Origin: Prochlorococcus sp. AG-673-M19
GTDB taxonomy: Bacteria; Cyanobacteriota; Cyanobacteriia; PCC-6307; Cyanobiaceae
Assembly (NCBI GenBank): GCA_003211115.1
Contig: QCTP01000012.1
Location: 1 to 36,088, forward strand
DNA: 36,088 nt
Direction: 5' to 3'
Shown: positions 6,760-14,440 of the stretch, piece by piece
How the letters are laid out: each line of letters begins with the position of its first letter
Numbering within the stretch: the stretch's first letter is position 1
Position numbers and translations under genes: made by a program
Notes under the pieces: generated by a model
The model's database searches: none
Told to the model about the DNA's origin: nothing
What the model saw: only the letters and a program-made list of their open reading frames with translations

Positions 6760-7710
6760 ATGGAAGAAAAAAATTTATTTCCATCAATAGAGCCAAGAGA
6801 AAAAGGTTTTTTACAAGTAAGTAAAATCCATTCTATCTATTGGGAAAGATCTGGTAATCCAAATGGTAAAAAGATATTAGTAATCCATGGGGGTCCTGGA
6901 GGGGGAAGTCAACCAAGATATAGAAGATATTTCAATCCAGAAAAATTTGATATTGTTCAATTTGATCAAAGAGGTTGCGGGAATTCAAGACCTTTTTCAG
7001 AATTAAAAGAAAATACAACAGGAGATTTAGTAAGTGATATTGAGAAATTAAGAATAAATTTGAATATAGATTCTTGGCATTTATTTGGAGGTTCATGGGG
7101 TTCTACTTTAGCTTTGATTTATGCAATAAAAAATCCATCAAAAGTTAAAAGTATGACCTTAAGAGGAATATTTTTGTGTAGAAAATTCGAACTATTATGG
7201 TTTTATCAATATGGTGCAAGTGAGATATTTCCCGATGAGTTTGAAAAATATATCTCTGTAATACCTAAGGATGGGAGGGAGAATTTAATAGCTTCTTTTT
7301 ATAAATATTTAACATCTAAAGATATTGAACTTAGATCAAAAGCTGCTGCTGCCTGGACAAACTGGGAGCTTTCTACAAGCCATCTTATTAAAAGAGATTT
7401 TAATGTTGGTAGAAGTAAAACTAATTCCTTTTCAGATGCTTTTGCAAGAATAGAGTGTCATTATTTTATCAATAACATCTTCTTAGAAGATGATTTCATT
7501 TTGAAAAATATAAAGATTATAGAATCTATACCAACTAGGATAATCCAAGGAAGATACGATGTAGTTTGTCCTGTTAGGAGTGCTTGGGATCTTAGTAAAA
7601 AATTAATAAATTCAGAGTTGATTATCGTAGATGATGCTGGTCATTCTATGAGTGAAAAAGGAATCACAATTAAATTACTAAATTCAGTTGAAAGATTAGA
7701 AAGTTTTTAG
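6760..7710 (+). CDS. pip: proline iminopeptidase (S33 alpha/beta hydrolase)
   Basis: This enzyme releases N-terminal proline from peptides. The 316-aa protein matches the family length and order: oxyanion motif HGGPGGG (residues 43-49), 'FDQRGCGNSRP' (68-78), nucleophile elbow GGSWGS with Ser112, the acid in 'GRYDVVCP' (Asp267) and the base in 'DDAGHS' (His295), so the catalytic triad is complete. The cap domain (about 140-240) includes 'AAAAWTNWE', typical of PIP. Cytoplasmic; no signal peptide. ATG start; its own unit downstream of a terminator. Confidence 0.93.
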   Translation: MEEKNLFPSIEPREKGFLQVSKIHSIYWERSGNPNGKKILVIHGGPGGGSQPRYRRYFNPEKFDIVQFDQRGCGNSRPFSELKENTTGDLVSDIEKLRINLNIDSWHLFGGSWGSTLALIYAIKNPSKVKSMTLRGIFLCRKFELLWFYQYGASEIFPDEFEKYISVIPKDGRENLIASFYKYLTSKDIELRSKAAAAWTNWELSTSHLIKRDFNVGRSKTNSFSDAFARIECHYFINNIFLEDDFILKNIKIIESIPTRIIQGRYDVVCPVRSAWDLSKKLINSELIIVDDAGHSMSEKGITIKLLNSVERLESF

Positions 7711-7739
7711 GTAAATTCAAAAAATAATTTTATAAAGAT

Positions 7740-7916
7740 TTATAGTCCATTTTCTTCAATATTATTAGCAATACTTCTTAGTAATTCAACAATATCAGAG
7801 TCGTCACATTCTGTATCCTCTTTAAGCAAAATACATTCATCTCTAATACTTACATTAGTACTCCACCAAATTCCTGAACTGTTGGTATCGTCCCATTCGA
7901 ATCTGTTAGACATCAT
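7740..7916 (-). CDS. 58-aa acidic hypothetical protein
   Basis: Hand-read minus-strand ORF with two consecutive ATGs (7916 and 7913), reading (M)MSNRFEWDDTNSSGIWWS... and ending 'RSIANNIEENGL'. Strongly acidic and soluble, no motif recognised. It begins 2 bp after the stop of the upstream 81-aa gene, so the two form an operon; this spacing supports a true gene. Confidence 0.6.
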   Translation of the reverse strand: MMSNRFEWDDTNSSGIWWSTNVSIRDECILLKEDTECDDSDIVELLRSIANNIEENGL

Positions 7917-7918
7917 TA

Positions 7919-8164
7919 CTAAGAATTAACTGTAATTTCTTCTTGAATATCTTCTTTTATTTCTTCCTTGACTTCTTCTGGCCATGTAATATCAAACCTT
8001 GCATACTCTTCGGTAGCAAATCCTTCAGGATGGCGCTTACAAATTTTTCTTCTTCTAACAAAAACGTGATCAACTCTTTTCTCTTCGTCCGGAGTAACTG
8101 TCCTTTCAAGTTCTATAATTTCAGTAAATTCTGTTGATTTAAGTTCAATTGTTGGTTTCTTCAT
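7919..8164 (-). CDS. 81-aa hypothetical protein
   Basis: A charged soluble protein: N-terminal 'KKPTIELKSTEFTEIIELERTVTPDEEKRVDHVFVRRRKIC', then 'RHPEGFATEEYARFDITWPEE' and an acidic tail (EEVKEEIKEDIQEE). I do not recognise the family. ATG start. Its partner ORF starts 2 bp downstream. The 64-aa plus-strand ORF in the track is its shadow. Confidence 0.7.
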   Translation of the reverse strand: MKKPTIELKSTEFTEIIELERTVTPDEEKRVDHVFVRRRKICKRHPEGFATEEYARFDITWPEEVKEEIKEDIQEEITVNS

Positions 8165-8326
8165 ATTTATAATAATTAATTTTTATACATTAAAGCCTGG
8201 TAATTAGGATCGTGGATTTTCCTTTGTAACTTATTTAACTTGAAGATTTTAAAAATAAGGTATTTGTTTTTTAAAATAAGTTCTGGATAGCTATCAAAGT
8301 TTAATTTATTTTTTAATAAATTAAAT

Positions 8327-9832
8327 TTATAATTTAAGATTTAATTCATATTGATGTTCTTCTTTAAGCTTTAAATCTCTCTGTTTAGAAAAATTTTTCC
8401 TCTTAATTAATGGCTTTCTCCTAGATCCATGCTTTAAATAAATTTCTTTTGAAATATCCCAATAACCATCTTTTTGAGTTATTTCTTGAATCTTTTTTCT
8501 AGCAATTTTTGAAGTTTGTAAGAGGTCGATTATTGGTTTTGTATATTTTGAATTTGAATACGCAATTGAATTAAATTTTTCCATCAGCCAAGGTTCATGT
8601 ATGAAATTATCTGGATAGTTTTTTATTTCTGGAACCCATTTTCTAATAAAAATCCCTTTAGGATCATGATCTTTACCTTGCTTAATAGGGTTATAAATTC
8701 TATTTATATTAATAGAGGTTGTACCTGATTGCATTTGGCATTGATTCCAGTGAATACCAGGTTCATAGTCAACAAATTTGCTTGCCAATACTGATCCTGA
8801 TTCTTGCCATGGTATCCATAAGTTATAACTTGCAAAAGACATCAGCATTGCACGCATTCTAAAATTAAGCCATCCATTAAAATTTAAGGATCTCATACAA
8901 GCATCTATGAAAGGGAAACCCGTTTCCCCTTCACTCCATGAGTTAAGTAAATAATTATCTTTTTTTCGGATTTTTTGAAAATAGGGATGAAATTCTTTAA
9001 ATTCTAATTCTGGTTCACTCTCAAGTTTTTGGATAAAATGACAATGCCAAGTTAATCTACTTTTTAACATTTTTGAATTATTATTATGATTTAAATTTGC
9101 TTTATAAAAAATCTCTTTTAATGAAATACACCCCCAACTTATAAAAGGAGATAGTCTTGAACAGCTATCTAATGCTTTCTCTGGGCTTGAAATATCTTTT
9201 GAGTAAAAATTTAATTTGTTACTGAAAAAATACTCCATTCTTTCAAGCCCCTTTTTTCTGCCACCTTTTAATCTGCCTTTGCAACAATCTTCCTTAAAAC
9301 CAAAGTAATCATCTGGTGGGATTTCACCTATGTCGAATGCTACTGGATTAATTTTTGTTGGTTTTAGAAATAATTCTCTCTCCATATTTTGTGCCCATTT
9401 TTTTGACCAATTATTTCTATTAAGATTTCCTCTAAATACAGAAAATTGTAAATATTCTTTCCAAATTATTTTTTTCTTTGAAACCCATTTTCTAACTTCT
9501 TGATCTCTTTTGTAAGTAAAATAGTCACCAGTTTCTTGATGACTATAAATCCCCTTTATATTGAATTTATGAGATATTTCTTCAAAAATTTCAAGAACTT
9601 TTCCTGTCCTAACTATTAAAGGTTGACCAATTAATTTTAGTGAATTTCTTAAATCTATAAGACATTCTTTGCAAAATTGCCATTGTCTATGTGAATGAGT
9701 GTTTTGCATCCATAGGTCTTTTTCAATGATAAAAATAGGAATTATATCTCTTACTTTTAAAGATTCTATAAGAGCTTCATTATCTTCTATTCTTAAATCT
9801 TTTTTAAACCATAAAATATTTATTTCTTGCAT
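8327..9832 (-). CDS. photolyase/cryptochrome-family flavoprotein
   Basis: A 501-aa protein with the N-terminal Rossmann photolyase domain (ILWFKKDLRIEDNEAL) and the C-terminal FAD-binding domain: 'SRLSPFISWGCIS', 'SRLTWHCHFIQKLE', 'GETGFPFIDACMRSL...GWLNFRMRAM', then 'DYEPGIHWNQCQMQSGTTS' and 'FIRKWVPEI'. The family repairs UV pyrimidine dimers with blue light or acts as a photoreceptor. Laid on E. coli PhrB without gaps, the flavin-contacting Asn378 position reads His and the Trp382 position (proximal Trp of the electron-transfer triad) reads Cys. It therefore belongs to a divergent branch of the family, and dimer repair is likely but not assured. ATG start; divergent from tenA. Confidence 0.88.
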   Translation of the reverse strand: MQEINILWFKKDLRIEDNEALIESLKVRDIIPIFIIEKDLWMQNTHSHRQWQFCKECLIDLRNSLKLIGQPLIVRTGKVLEIFEEISHKFNIKGIYSHQETGDYFTYKRDQEVRKWVSKKKIIWKEYLQFSVFRGNLNRNNWSKKWAQNMERELFLKPTKINPVAFDIGEIPPDDYFGFKEDCCKGRLKGGRKKGLERMEYFFSNKLNFYSKDISSPEKALDSCSRLSPFISWGCISLKEIFYKANLNHNNNSKMLKSRLTWHCHFIQKLESEPELEFKEFHPYFQKIRKKDNYLLNSWSEGETGFPFIDACMRSLNFNGWLNFRMRAMLMSFASYNLWIPWQESGSVLASKFVDYEPGIHWNQCQMQSGTTSININRIYNPIKQGKDHDPKGIFIRKWVPEIKNYPDNFIHEPWLMEKFNSIAYSNSKYTKPIIDLLQTSKIARKKIQEITQKDGYWDISKEIYLKHGSRRKPLIKRKNFSKQRDLKLKEEHQYELNLKL

Positions 9833-9900
9833 TTTATTGAAGTTTTTTTAATTATAAAAAAACTTTTAATTATCTATGAATTTTGATTTAATCTTTTTCA

Positions 9901-9947
9901 ATTAATATAATTATTAAATAAATTGTTTATTTAATAATTATATTAAT
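9901..9947. repeat. perfect 22-bp inverted repeat ending on the tenA start codon
   Basis: The arms 9901-9922 and 9926-9947 are exact reverse complements, made only of A and T, separated by TTG. The right arm includes the first two bases of the tenA ATG (9946-9948), so in mRNA the hairpin would hide the start codon and the place of any Shine-Dalgarno. It could also be a protein-binding operator, since it lies in the divergent phr-tenA region. Confidence 0.85.
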
Positions 9948-10572
9948 GACTACATCAAATACTTTATGGGAAAGTAATTATGAGCTTGCCATATTAAGCT
10001 TAAAATCAAAATTTGTTCAAGGTCTCAAAAATGGAAACCTGCCAAAAAATATATTTCAAGAATATGTAGCCCAAGATTATTTCTTCTTAGAAAGTTTTTC
10101 TAGAGCATATGGTTTAGCAATCTCTAAATCCAAAGATAAAAATTCAATAAAAGTTTTAAAACAACTTTTTGATGGGGTATCAGAGGAATTAATACTTCAT
10201 GAGACATATGCAAAAGAATGGGATATTGATTTAACAAATAACTATATAAAATCAGTAACTCAAAATTATACTGACTTTTTAGACGAAGTTTCAAAAAAAC
10301 AAAGTGCTGTTGAGATAATGTTTGCGATGACTCCTTGTATGCGTTTATATTCTTGGATAGGTAAGGCATTATCAAACAATACTTTAAATAATCCTTACAA
10401 AGAATGGATAATTACTTACTCAGATGCAAGCTTTGATAATTTAGCAAGATCTCTTGAAAATCTTATTGATTCTTCTAAAGAGGTATATGATATCAAGCAA
10501 GCAAATTATTTATACAAGAGGGCAATGGAATTGGAATTAGATTTTTTTAATGCATATTCAAATTACTTATAA
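9946..10572 (+). CDS. tenA: TenA-family aminopyrimidine aminohydrolase (thiaminase II)
   Basis: A 208-aa all-helical TenA protein. The Cys-type (TenA_C) active site is visible: Asp44 in 'AQDYFFLESF', Cys131 in 'MTPCMRLYSWIG' and a C-terminal Glu (about 197) in 'ELELDFFNAY', matching Asp44, Cys135 and Glu205 of B. subtilis TenA. The enzyme recycles the pyrimidine half of degraded thiamin (amino-HMP to HMP). thiD follows 32 bp downstream, so the two act in sequence in pyrimidine salvage. The ATG lies at the edge of the perfect palindrome. I see no TPP riboswitch upstream. Confidence 0.92.
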   Translation: MTTSNTLWESNYELAILSLKSKFVQGLKNGNLPKNIFQEYVAQDYFFLESFSRAYGLAISKSKDKNSIKVLKQLFDGVSEELILHETYAKEWDIDLTNNYIKSVTQNYTDFLDEVSKKQSAVEIMFAMTPCMRLYSWIGKALSNNTLNNPYKEWIITYSDASFDNLARSLENLIDSSKEVYDIKQANYLYKRAMELELDFFNAYSNYL

Positions 10573-10604
10573 AATAAAATAAACTTTTAAATTTAAATAA
10601 TTTT

Positions 10605-11387
10605 ATGTATTCAAAAATTGCGCTTTCTATAGGTGGTAGTGACTCTGGAGGAGGAGCCGGTATTCAAGCAGATTTAAGAACTTTTATGGCATTAAATGTT
10701 CATGGATGCTCTGCAGTTACATGTATAACCGCTCAAAATAGTTTGGAAGTAAAATGCGTTGAAGCTGTAAAGAAAGATACTTTAATAAGTCAGATTGATA
10801 CTTTATTCGCAGATTTTAATATTAATGCTCTAAAAACAGGAATGCTGCTAAACGAAAGTATTATTAAAAATACAGCTTCAAAATTAAAATATTATTCTAT
10901 CCCCAAAATTATTGATCCAGTAATGGTAACTAGAACTGGGTCTAAATTACTTGAGGATTCTGCAGTTTCTGCGTATAAAAAATTACTTTTACCAATTGCC
11001 GATCTATTAACTCCCAATATTTTTGAAGCAAATCTTTTATCAAACTTGGATATTAAAAATAAGGAAGATATTGAGCTTTCTGCACAACATATTGTTGAAC
11101 TTGGAGCTAAAGCAGTTTTAATAAAAGGTGGTGGATTAAAAGATATGCAAGGTAAAGATTTTTATTTTGATGTCAGCGGAAAAAGAAAATGGTTTACTAA
11201 TAAATTAGTAAATACCAAAAATACTCATGGAAGTGGATGTACTTTAAGTGCTGGAATTTGTGGTTATCAGGCCTTAGGATTTGATTTAATAGAATCAATT
11301 AAAAGGGCAAAACTATTTATTGAAAGATCTTTACAGAAATCATATAAAATTGGATCCGGTCCTGGACCTCTTGGACATTACCAATAA
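10605..11387 (+). CDS. thiD: hydroxymethylpyrimidine/phosphomethylpyrimidine kinase
   Basis: This enzyme phosphorylates HMP and HMP-P to HMP-PP for thiamin phosphate synthase. The 260-aa ribokinase-fold protein opens with 'IGGSDSGGGAGIQADLRTFM', contains 'VTCITAQNS' and 'DPVMVTRTGSKLL', and carries the C-terminal anion-hole motif 'NTHGSGCTLSAGI' with the conserved Cys. Length is normal for stand-alone ThiD (no ThiE fusion). ATG start, in operon with tenA. Confidence 0.95.
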   Translation: MYSKIALSIGGSDSGGGAGIQADLRTFMALNVHGCSAVTCITAQNSLEVKCVEAVKKDTLISQIDTLFADFNINALKTGMLLNESIIKNTASKLKYYSIPKIIDPVMVTRTGSKLLEDSAVSAYKKLLLPIADLLTPNIFEANLLSNLDIKNKEDIELSAQHIVELGAKAVLIKGGGLKDMQGKDFYFDVSGKRKWFTNKLVNTKNTHGSGCTLSAGICGYQALGFDLIESIKRAKLFIERSLQKSYKIGSGPGPLGHYQ

Positions 11388-11462
11388 ACCTAAGAAAAAT
11401 TTTTAAATAAAATTTTAAAAAAGAAGAAAAAATATTCTCTTTAAATTTTTTAAAAAATACTT

Positions 11463-11648
11463 TTAAAACCACCATTTTTTATTTGGTTTTTTTAAAAATA
11501 AAATTTCTTCTGTTTCCCATCCACCTTCTAGCCACTCGAGATGTTCTAATAATAAAGACTCGCTTTCTCCTTTTGTTAAATGACCTAATCTGTTTGCAAT
11601 TCCATCAAATCTTACTTTCATCAACTCTTCGATTTTGATGTTATTCAT
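11463..11648 (-). CDS. 61-aa hypothetical protein
   Basis: A small soluble protein, 'MKVRFDGIANRLGHLTKGESESLLLEHLEWLEGGWETEEILFLKKPNKKWWF', helical with a Trp-rich end. No family is recognised. ATG start (a second Met is at residue 10). It converges with thiD. Confidence 0.65.
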   Translation of the reverse strand: MNNIKIEELMKVRFDGIANRLGHLTKGESESLLLEHLEWLEGGWETEEILFLKKPNKKWWF

Positions 11649-11835
11649 AAGTTAAGTAACTAATTTTATCTAGAAAAACTTGAAAGGTTATTAATGTCAA
11701 TGAAATTATTCAATTTTTATATTTAAGAAAATATAATTGGTATTAATTGCGACTATTTAGCTTTGATAGTAATTAAGACTTATTCTCATAAAGTATATTA
11801 CGAGTTAATTTGAAAAATAATATATCTAAATTTTT

Positions 11836-11979
11836 ATGAGAAATGAAGAAAAAACAACAATAAAAACTGTTGTTAATGTAGGTTATTGCGAAAGTACTTC
11901 TGAGTGGCTTAATAGAATAATGACGGAATTAGCAGATGAAAGTAAGAATTTTGTTGATTTGTCGGTTTTATGTGCCTAA
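11836..11979 (+). CDS. 47-aa hypothetical protein
   Basis: Hand-read ORF (MRNEEKTTIKTVVNVGYCES...), soluble, with two cysteines (residues 18 and 46). A terminator with a T-run follows 27 bp after the stop, which strongly suggests a dedicated transcript and a real gene. Function unknown. Confidence 0.6.
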   Translation: MRNEEKTTIKTVVNVGYCESTSEWLNRIMTELADESKNFVDLSVLCA

Positions 11980-12005
11980 GTTAATTTCAATTATACGAAT
12001 TTCTT

Positions 12006-12033
12006 GGAAATCTCTATAGGGTTTCCTTTTTTT
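12006..12033 (+). terminator. rho-independent terminator after the 47-aa ORF
   Basis: The stem GGAAATC / GGTTTCC (seven pairs including one T-G), with an 8-nt loop at 12012-12020, is followed by seven Ts. It fits termination of the 47-aa ORF transcript. Confidence 0.75.
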
Positions 12034-12202
12034 ATATTAGAAAAACTTATAGAAGTCATTTTAAATAACTATTTTTTAAGTATTTATCCGTATAGCTGAC
12101 GACAAAAAATATGGATAAAAATAATTAGCTTGATAAAAAATTTTTAATAATGCAAACAATTTCTGAAGAACTTTACAAGAAATTAGTTAAAGCTTCCAAA
12201 AA

Positions 12203-12307
12203 ATGAAAAATATTTTATTTTATTTTTTGGCTCTTAATATCGGGGTGATAATCGGTAGATTCAATTCCACCGATACCTTTACATATCATTTAGGTCTATT
12301 TAACTAA
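12203..12307 (+). CDS. 34-aa one-helix peptide, hypothetical
   Basis: Hand-read ORF (MKNILFYFLALNIGVIIGRF...). The N-terminal 19 residues form a hydrophobic helix, followed by a polar tail. Its ATG overlaps the TGA of an 18-codon ORF (12150-12206, MQTISEELYKKLVKASKK) in an ATGA junction, so the tiny ORF could be a coupled leader. The gene lies just upstream of the cupin gene. No family is recognised. Confidence 0.42.
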   Translation: MKNILFYFLALNIGVIIGRFNSTDTFTYHLGLFN

Positions 12308-12328
12308 AATATTTTATAAAAGGTTAAT

Positions 12329-12790
12329 TTGGATAAAAAAAGTTCTGAAATTATTCAACAATTCAAATTATTACCTCATCCTGAAGGAGGATGGTTTAGA
12401 GAAATATTGCGAAGTGAAAGTTATGTAACAAGAAAAGATGGTGAAGTAAGAAATAATATAACAGGTATTTACTATATGCTTCGCAAGAATGAAATGAGTA
12501 CTTGGCATAGAGTTAATTCTGCCGATGAAATATGGATTTATCTTAAAGGTGCACCTCTTAATTTATGGTGTCTTGATGATGGAAATAAAGAGTTAAAAAA
12601 ACTAAGGATAGATTCCAATAATCCTATTCAAATGATCCCATCTGGATATTGGCAGGCTGCTAAAAGTAGTGGAGCATTTACTCTAGCTAGTTGTTTTGTA
12701 GGCCCTGGTTTTGATTTCTCGGATTTTGAAATCCTCAGAAATTTAGATCCTTCTTTAATACCAACTAAAGCTTTGAAGGAACTTATTTAA
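12329..12790 (+). CDS. DUF985 cupin-fold protein
   Basis: A 153-aa protein of the DUF985 (Cupin_5) family. The N-terminal 'FKLLPHPEGGWFREI', the 'GIYYMLRKNEMSTWHRVNSADEIWIYLKGAPL' core and 'SGYWQAAKSSGAFTLASCFVGPGFDFSDFEIL' follow the family order. The fold is an RmlC-like jelly roll; the reaction is not known. TTG start, preceded by AAGG at suitable distance. The next gene's ATG overlaps its stop by one base, showing translational coupling. Confidence 0.88.
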   Translation: MDKKSSEIIQQFKLLPHPEGGWFREILRSESYVTRKDGEVRNNITGIYYMLRKNEMSTWHRVNSADEIWIYLKGAPLNLWCLDDGNKELKKLRIDSNNPIQMIPSGYWQAAKSSGAFTLASCFVGPGFDFSDFEILRNLDPSLIPTKALKELI

Positions 12791-13167
12791 TGTATAAGAA
12801 TGCTATAAATACTATTGGTAAAAATCAAACTTCAAGAGAAGATACTCTTTTATTTAAGGTAAATGAGGTTGAAGGATTAATGGGAACTCTTGATAAGGAT
12901 TTTTCAGAATGGTCTAATTTTGATCGCTGGGAAAATATGGGTGTACAACAATGGATTTTTTCAAGAGCTTTGGATGTTTATCGTGGTAAGAGAATAGATA
13001 TTAAATGTGAATGCTGTGAAGTAATTGACTTAAATCAAATTGACATAAAGAACATATCTAATCAAAAATGCATTGGGATAAAAAGTACATATATGATCGA
13101 AAATATAGTAGATGAAATTGTTTCAGCTAAGGAAAGAAGAGAAAGTGATGGCACATATTCAACATGA
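12790..13167 (+). CDS. hypothetical protein, 125 aa, coupled to the cupin gene
   Basis: I do not recognise this soluble protein. Visible features: 'LMGTLDKDFSEWSNFDRWENMGVQQWIFSRALDVYRG' and a cysteine cluster 'IKCECCEVIDL' that could bind metal, although only three Cys are close together. The ATG overlaps the cupin TAA (TAATG), so both are translated from one message. Function may relate to the cupin, but that is inference. Confidence 0.72.
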   Translation: MYKNAINTIGKNQTSREDTLLFKVNEVEGLMGTLDKDFSEWSNFDRWENMGVQQWIFSRALDVYRGKRIDIKCECCEVIDLNQIDIKNISNQKCIGIKSTYMIENIVDEIVSAKERRESDGTYST

Positions 13168-13279
13168 GCTATGTGATAGACAATTTTTTAATCTTTTTAA
13201 TTTTTGTTTACTAATGCATATTTTTAATTTAGTAATAAATATTCATTGCTAGAAAGATAAGAGCAATATCTATAAATCT

Positions 13280-13633
13280 ATGTCTCTCGATACAACTATG
13301 GTCTCAATTCATCCTCATTTCGCAATCAAAGATGGGAAGATGGATCAGTGCATAGCCCTTTTAGAAGAAATTTTGGTACTGACAAAAGCTAATGAACCTG
13401 ACTGTCTTTTTTTTAATATCACTACATGCGGGTCAGACAAGGCTTATGTAAGAGAGGCATATAAAGATGGTGCTGCCGCTTTATTTCATCTAAAGAATAT
13501 GGGACATATGATTCCCAAGCTTTTTGAAGTGTCAGATATTACTGTGCAGGTTCAAGGCCCTGCCAAGGAGATTGAACCCTTGAAAGAAATACTCCCAGAC
13601 GCTTATTTTTATGAAGCAATATCTGGATTCTGA
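13280..13633 (+). CDS. ABM-like (antibiotic biosynthesis monooxygenase fold) protein
   Basis: A 117-aa dimeric alpha/beta-barrel protein: strand 'MVSIHPHFAIKDGKMDQCIALLEEILVLTKANEPDCLFFNITTC' then 'AYVREAYKDGAAALFHLKNMGHMIPKLFEV', the ABM pattern (substrate strand, helix, 'E.y.d..a...H....h'). Members include quinol and heme-degrading monooxygenases, but no specific activity can be assigned. ATG start. A weak GGGC/GCCC hairpin lies at 13666-13679 downstream. Confidence 0.78.
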   Translation: MSLDTTMVSIHPHFAIKDGKMDQCIALLEEILVLTKANEPDCLFFNITTCGSDKAYVREAYKDGAAALFHLKNMGHMIPKLFEVSDITVQVQGPAKEIEPLKEILPDAYFYEAISGF

Positions 13634-13762
13634 TTTAGATTGTATTTATTGATAGTTGATCGCATGGGCTTTTATGCCCCTATATTATTTAGGAATTCAA
13701 AATAAATTAATTTTCCCTTTACTTATTCGAAGTAAATTAAATATGAGCGCAAATATTTTTTT

Positions 13763-14110
13763 ATGTCTTCAACTTTTTATATTGTTCATCATGAATTTAA
13801 GGTAGGAAAAGCTGAAAAATGGTGGGAAACAGCTTATGCAGCAATGTCACCAGGTGGTGGTTGGGATGATGCAGTAGCAGCTAATAAAGAAAAAGGATTT
13901 TTTAATCATTCTGCTAATGCGGTCACTAAAACAGGTCCTGTATATTGTTTTTGGGAAGTAAAAGAGGGAATTTCTGCAGAAGAATTTCAAGAATTTATTG
14001 ATGGCCCTTCTGGCCCGGGTTTTGGACAAGATGCGTTGATGAATATCTGCAAGCCAATTGACACAGCTTTAATGAATGGACAAACACCTTATCCGCCGGT
14101 CTTTTCTTAA
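13763..14110 (+). CDS. small alpha/beta-barrel-like protein, 115 aa
   Basis: 'TFYIVHHEFKVGKAEKWWETAYAAM' (strand, then helix) and 'PVYCFWEVKEGISAEEFQEFIDGPSGPGFGQDALMNI' resemble one ferredoxin-like repeat of the dimeric alpha/beta-barrel superfamily, but I cannot name a family. No signal peptide. ATG start. It sits between the ABM-like gene and a decayed barrel-like gene, which suggests a local cluster of related proteins. The 60-aa minus ORF here is a shadow. Confidence 0.72.
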   Translation: MSSTFYIVHHEFKVGKAEKWWETAYAAMSPGGGWDDAVAANKEKGFFNHSANAVTKTGPVYCFWEVKEGISAEEFQEFIDGPSGPGFGQDALMNICKPIDTALMNGQTPYPPVFS

Positions 14111-14131
14111 TAATGACAGTCGATCTAAAAT

Positions 14132-14150
14132 AAGGGGCAATTAGCTCCTT
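14132..14150 (+). terminator. weak terminator-like hairpin
   Basis: AAGGGGC / GCTCCTT with loop AATTA (seven pairs, one G-T) lies 22 bp after the stop of the 115-aa gene. The tail TCTTATAT is only moderately T-rich. Confidence 0.45.
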
Positions 14151-14161
14151 TCTTATATCTC

Positions 14162-14413
14162 TTGAAACTACTTTTTTTCACATTCAAAACAAGTGTTCTT
14201 TTGCAGAATGGGCTGCGGTTCATGAAAGCGAAGAAAATATAGAAAAGAATAAAGAATGGGGAATTATTTGCTTATAAAAAGGTGTATACAAAGATGATCC
14301 AACTAGTGTAATTCTTATTGAGCAGGGTATTAGAAGGTAAATCAAAAGCTATGTTTGAAGATCTAGCAGTAAAACTATTAATTGAGAGTTTAGGCCATAT
14401 TTATGATTTATGA
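14162..14413 (+). pseudogene. decayed small alpha/beta-barrel-like gene
   Basis: A coherent protein can be read only by changing frame. 'LKLLFFTFKTS' shifts to 'CSFAEWAAVHESEENIEKNKEWGIICL', then an in-frame TAA (14275-14277) where Tyr (TAT) would fit, then 'KGVYKDDPTSVILIEQG', then another shift to 'EGKSKAMFEDLAVKLLIESLGHIYDL' and TGA. The strand-helix-'GVxxDDPxxVxxIxQ' layout resembles small cyanobacterial proteins such as DUF3764 (from memory). Two frameshifts and one stop make it a pseudogene unless the sequence is wrong. Confidence 0.65.
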
Positions 14414-14440
14414 CTCAAATGTTATTTACAGTTACTTGAA

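Noticed and set aside
7943-8137. Shadow ORFs opposite or inside real genes (7943, 10124, 13847, 15018, 15307, 17867, 22828, 27153, 27745, 34874)
   Set aside because: Each lies wholly or almost wholly within a well-supported gene in another frame, with no motif or start context of its own.
9833-9945. TPP riboswitch in the tenA-thiD leader
   Set aside because: No CUGAGA or similar core; the leader is almost only A/T with the palindrome.
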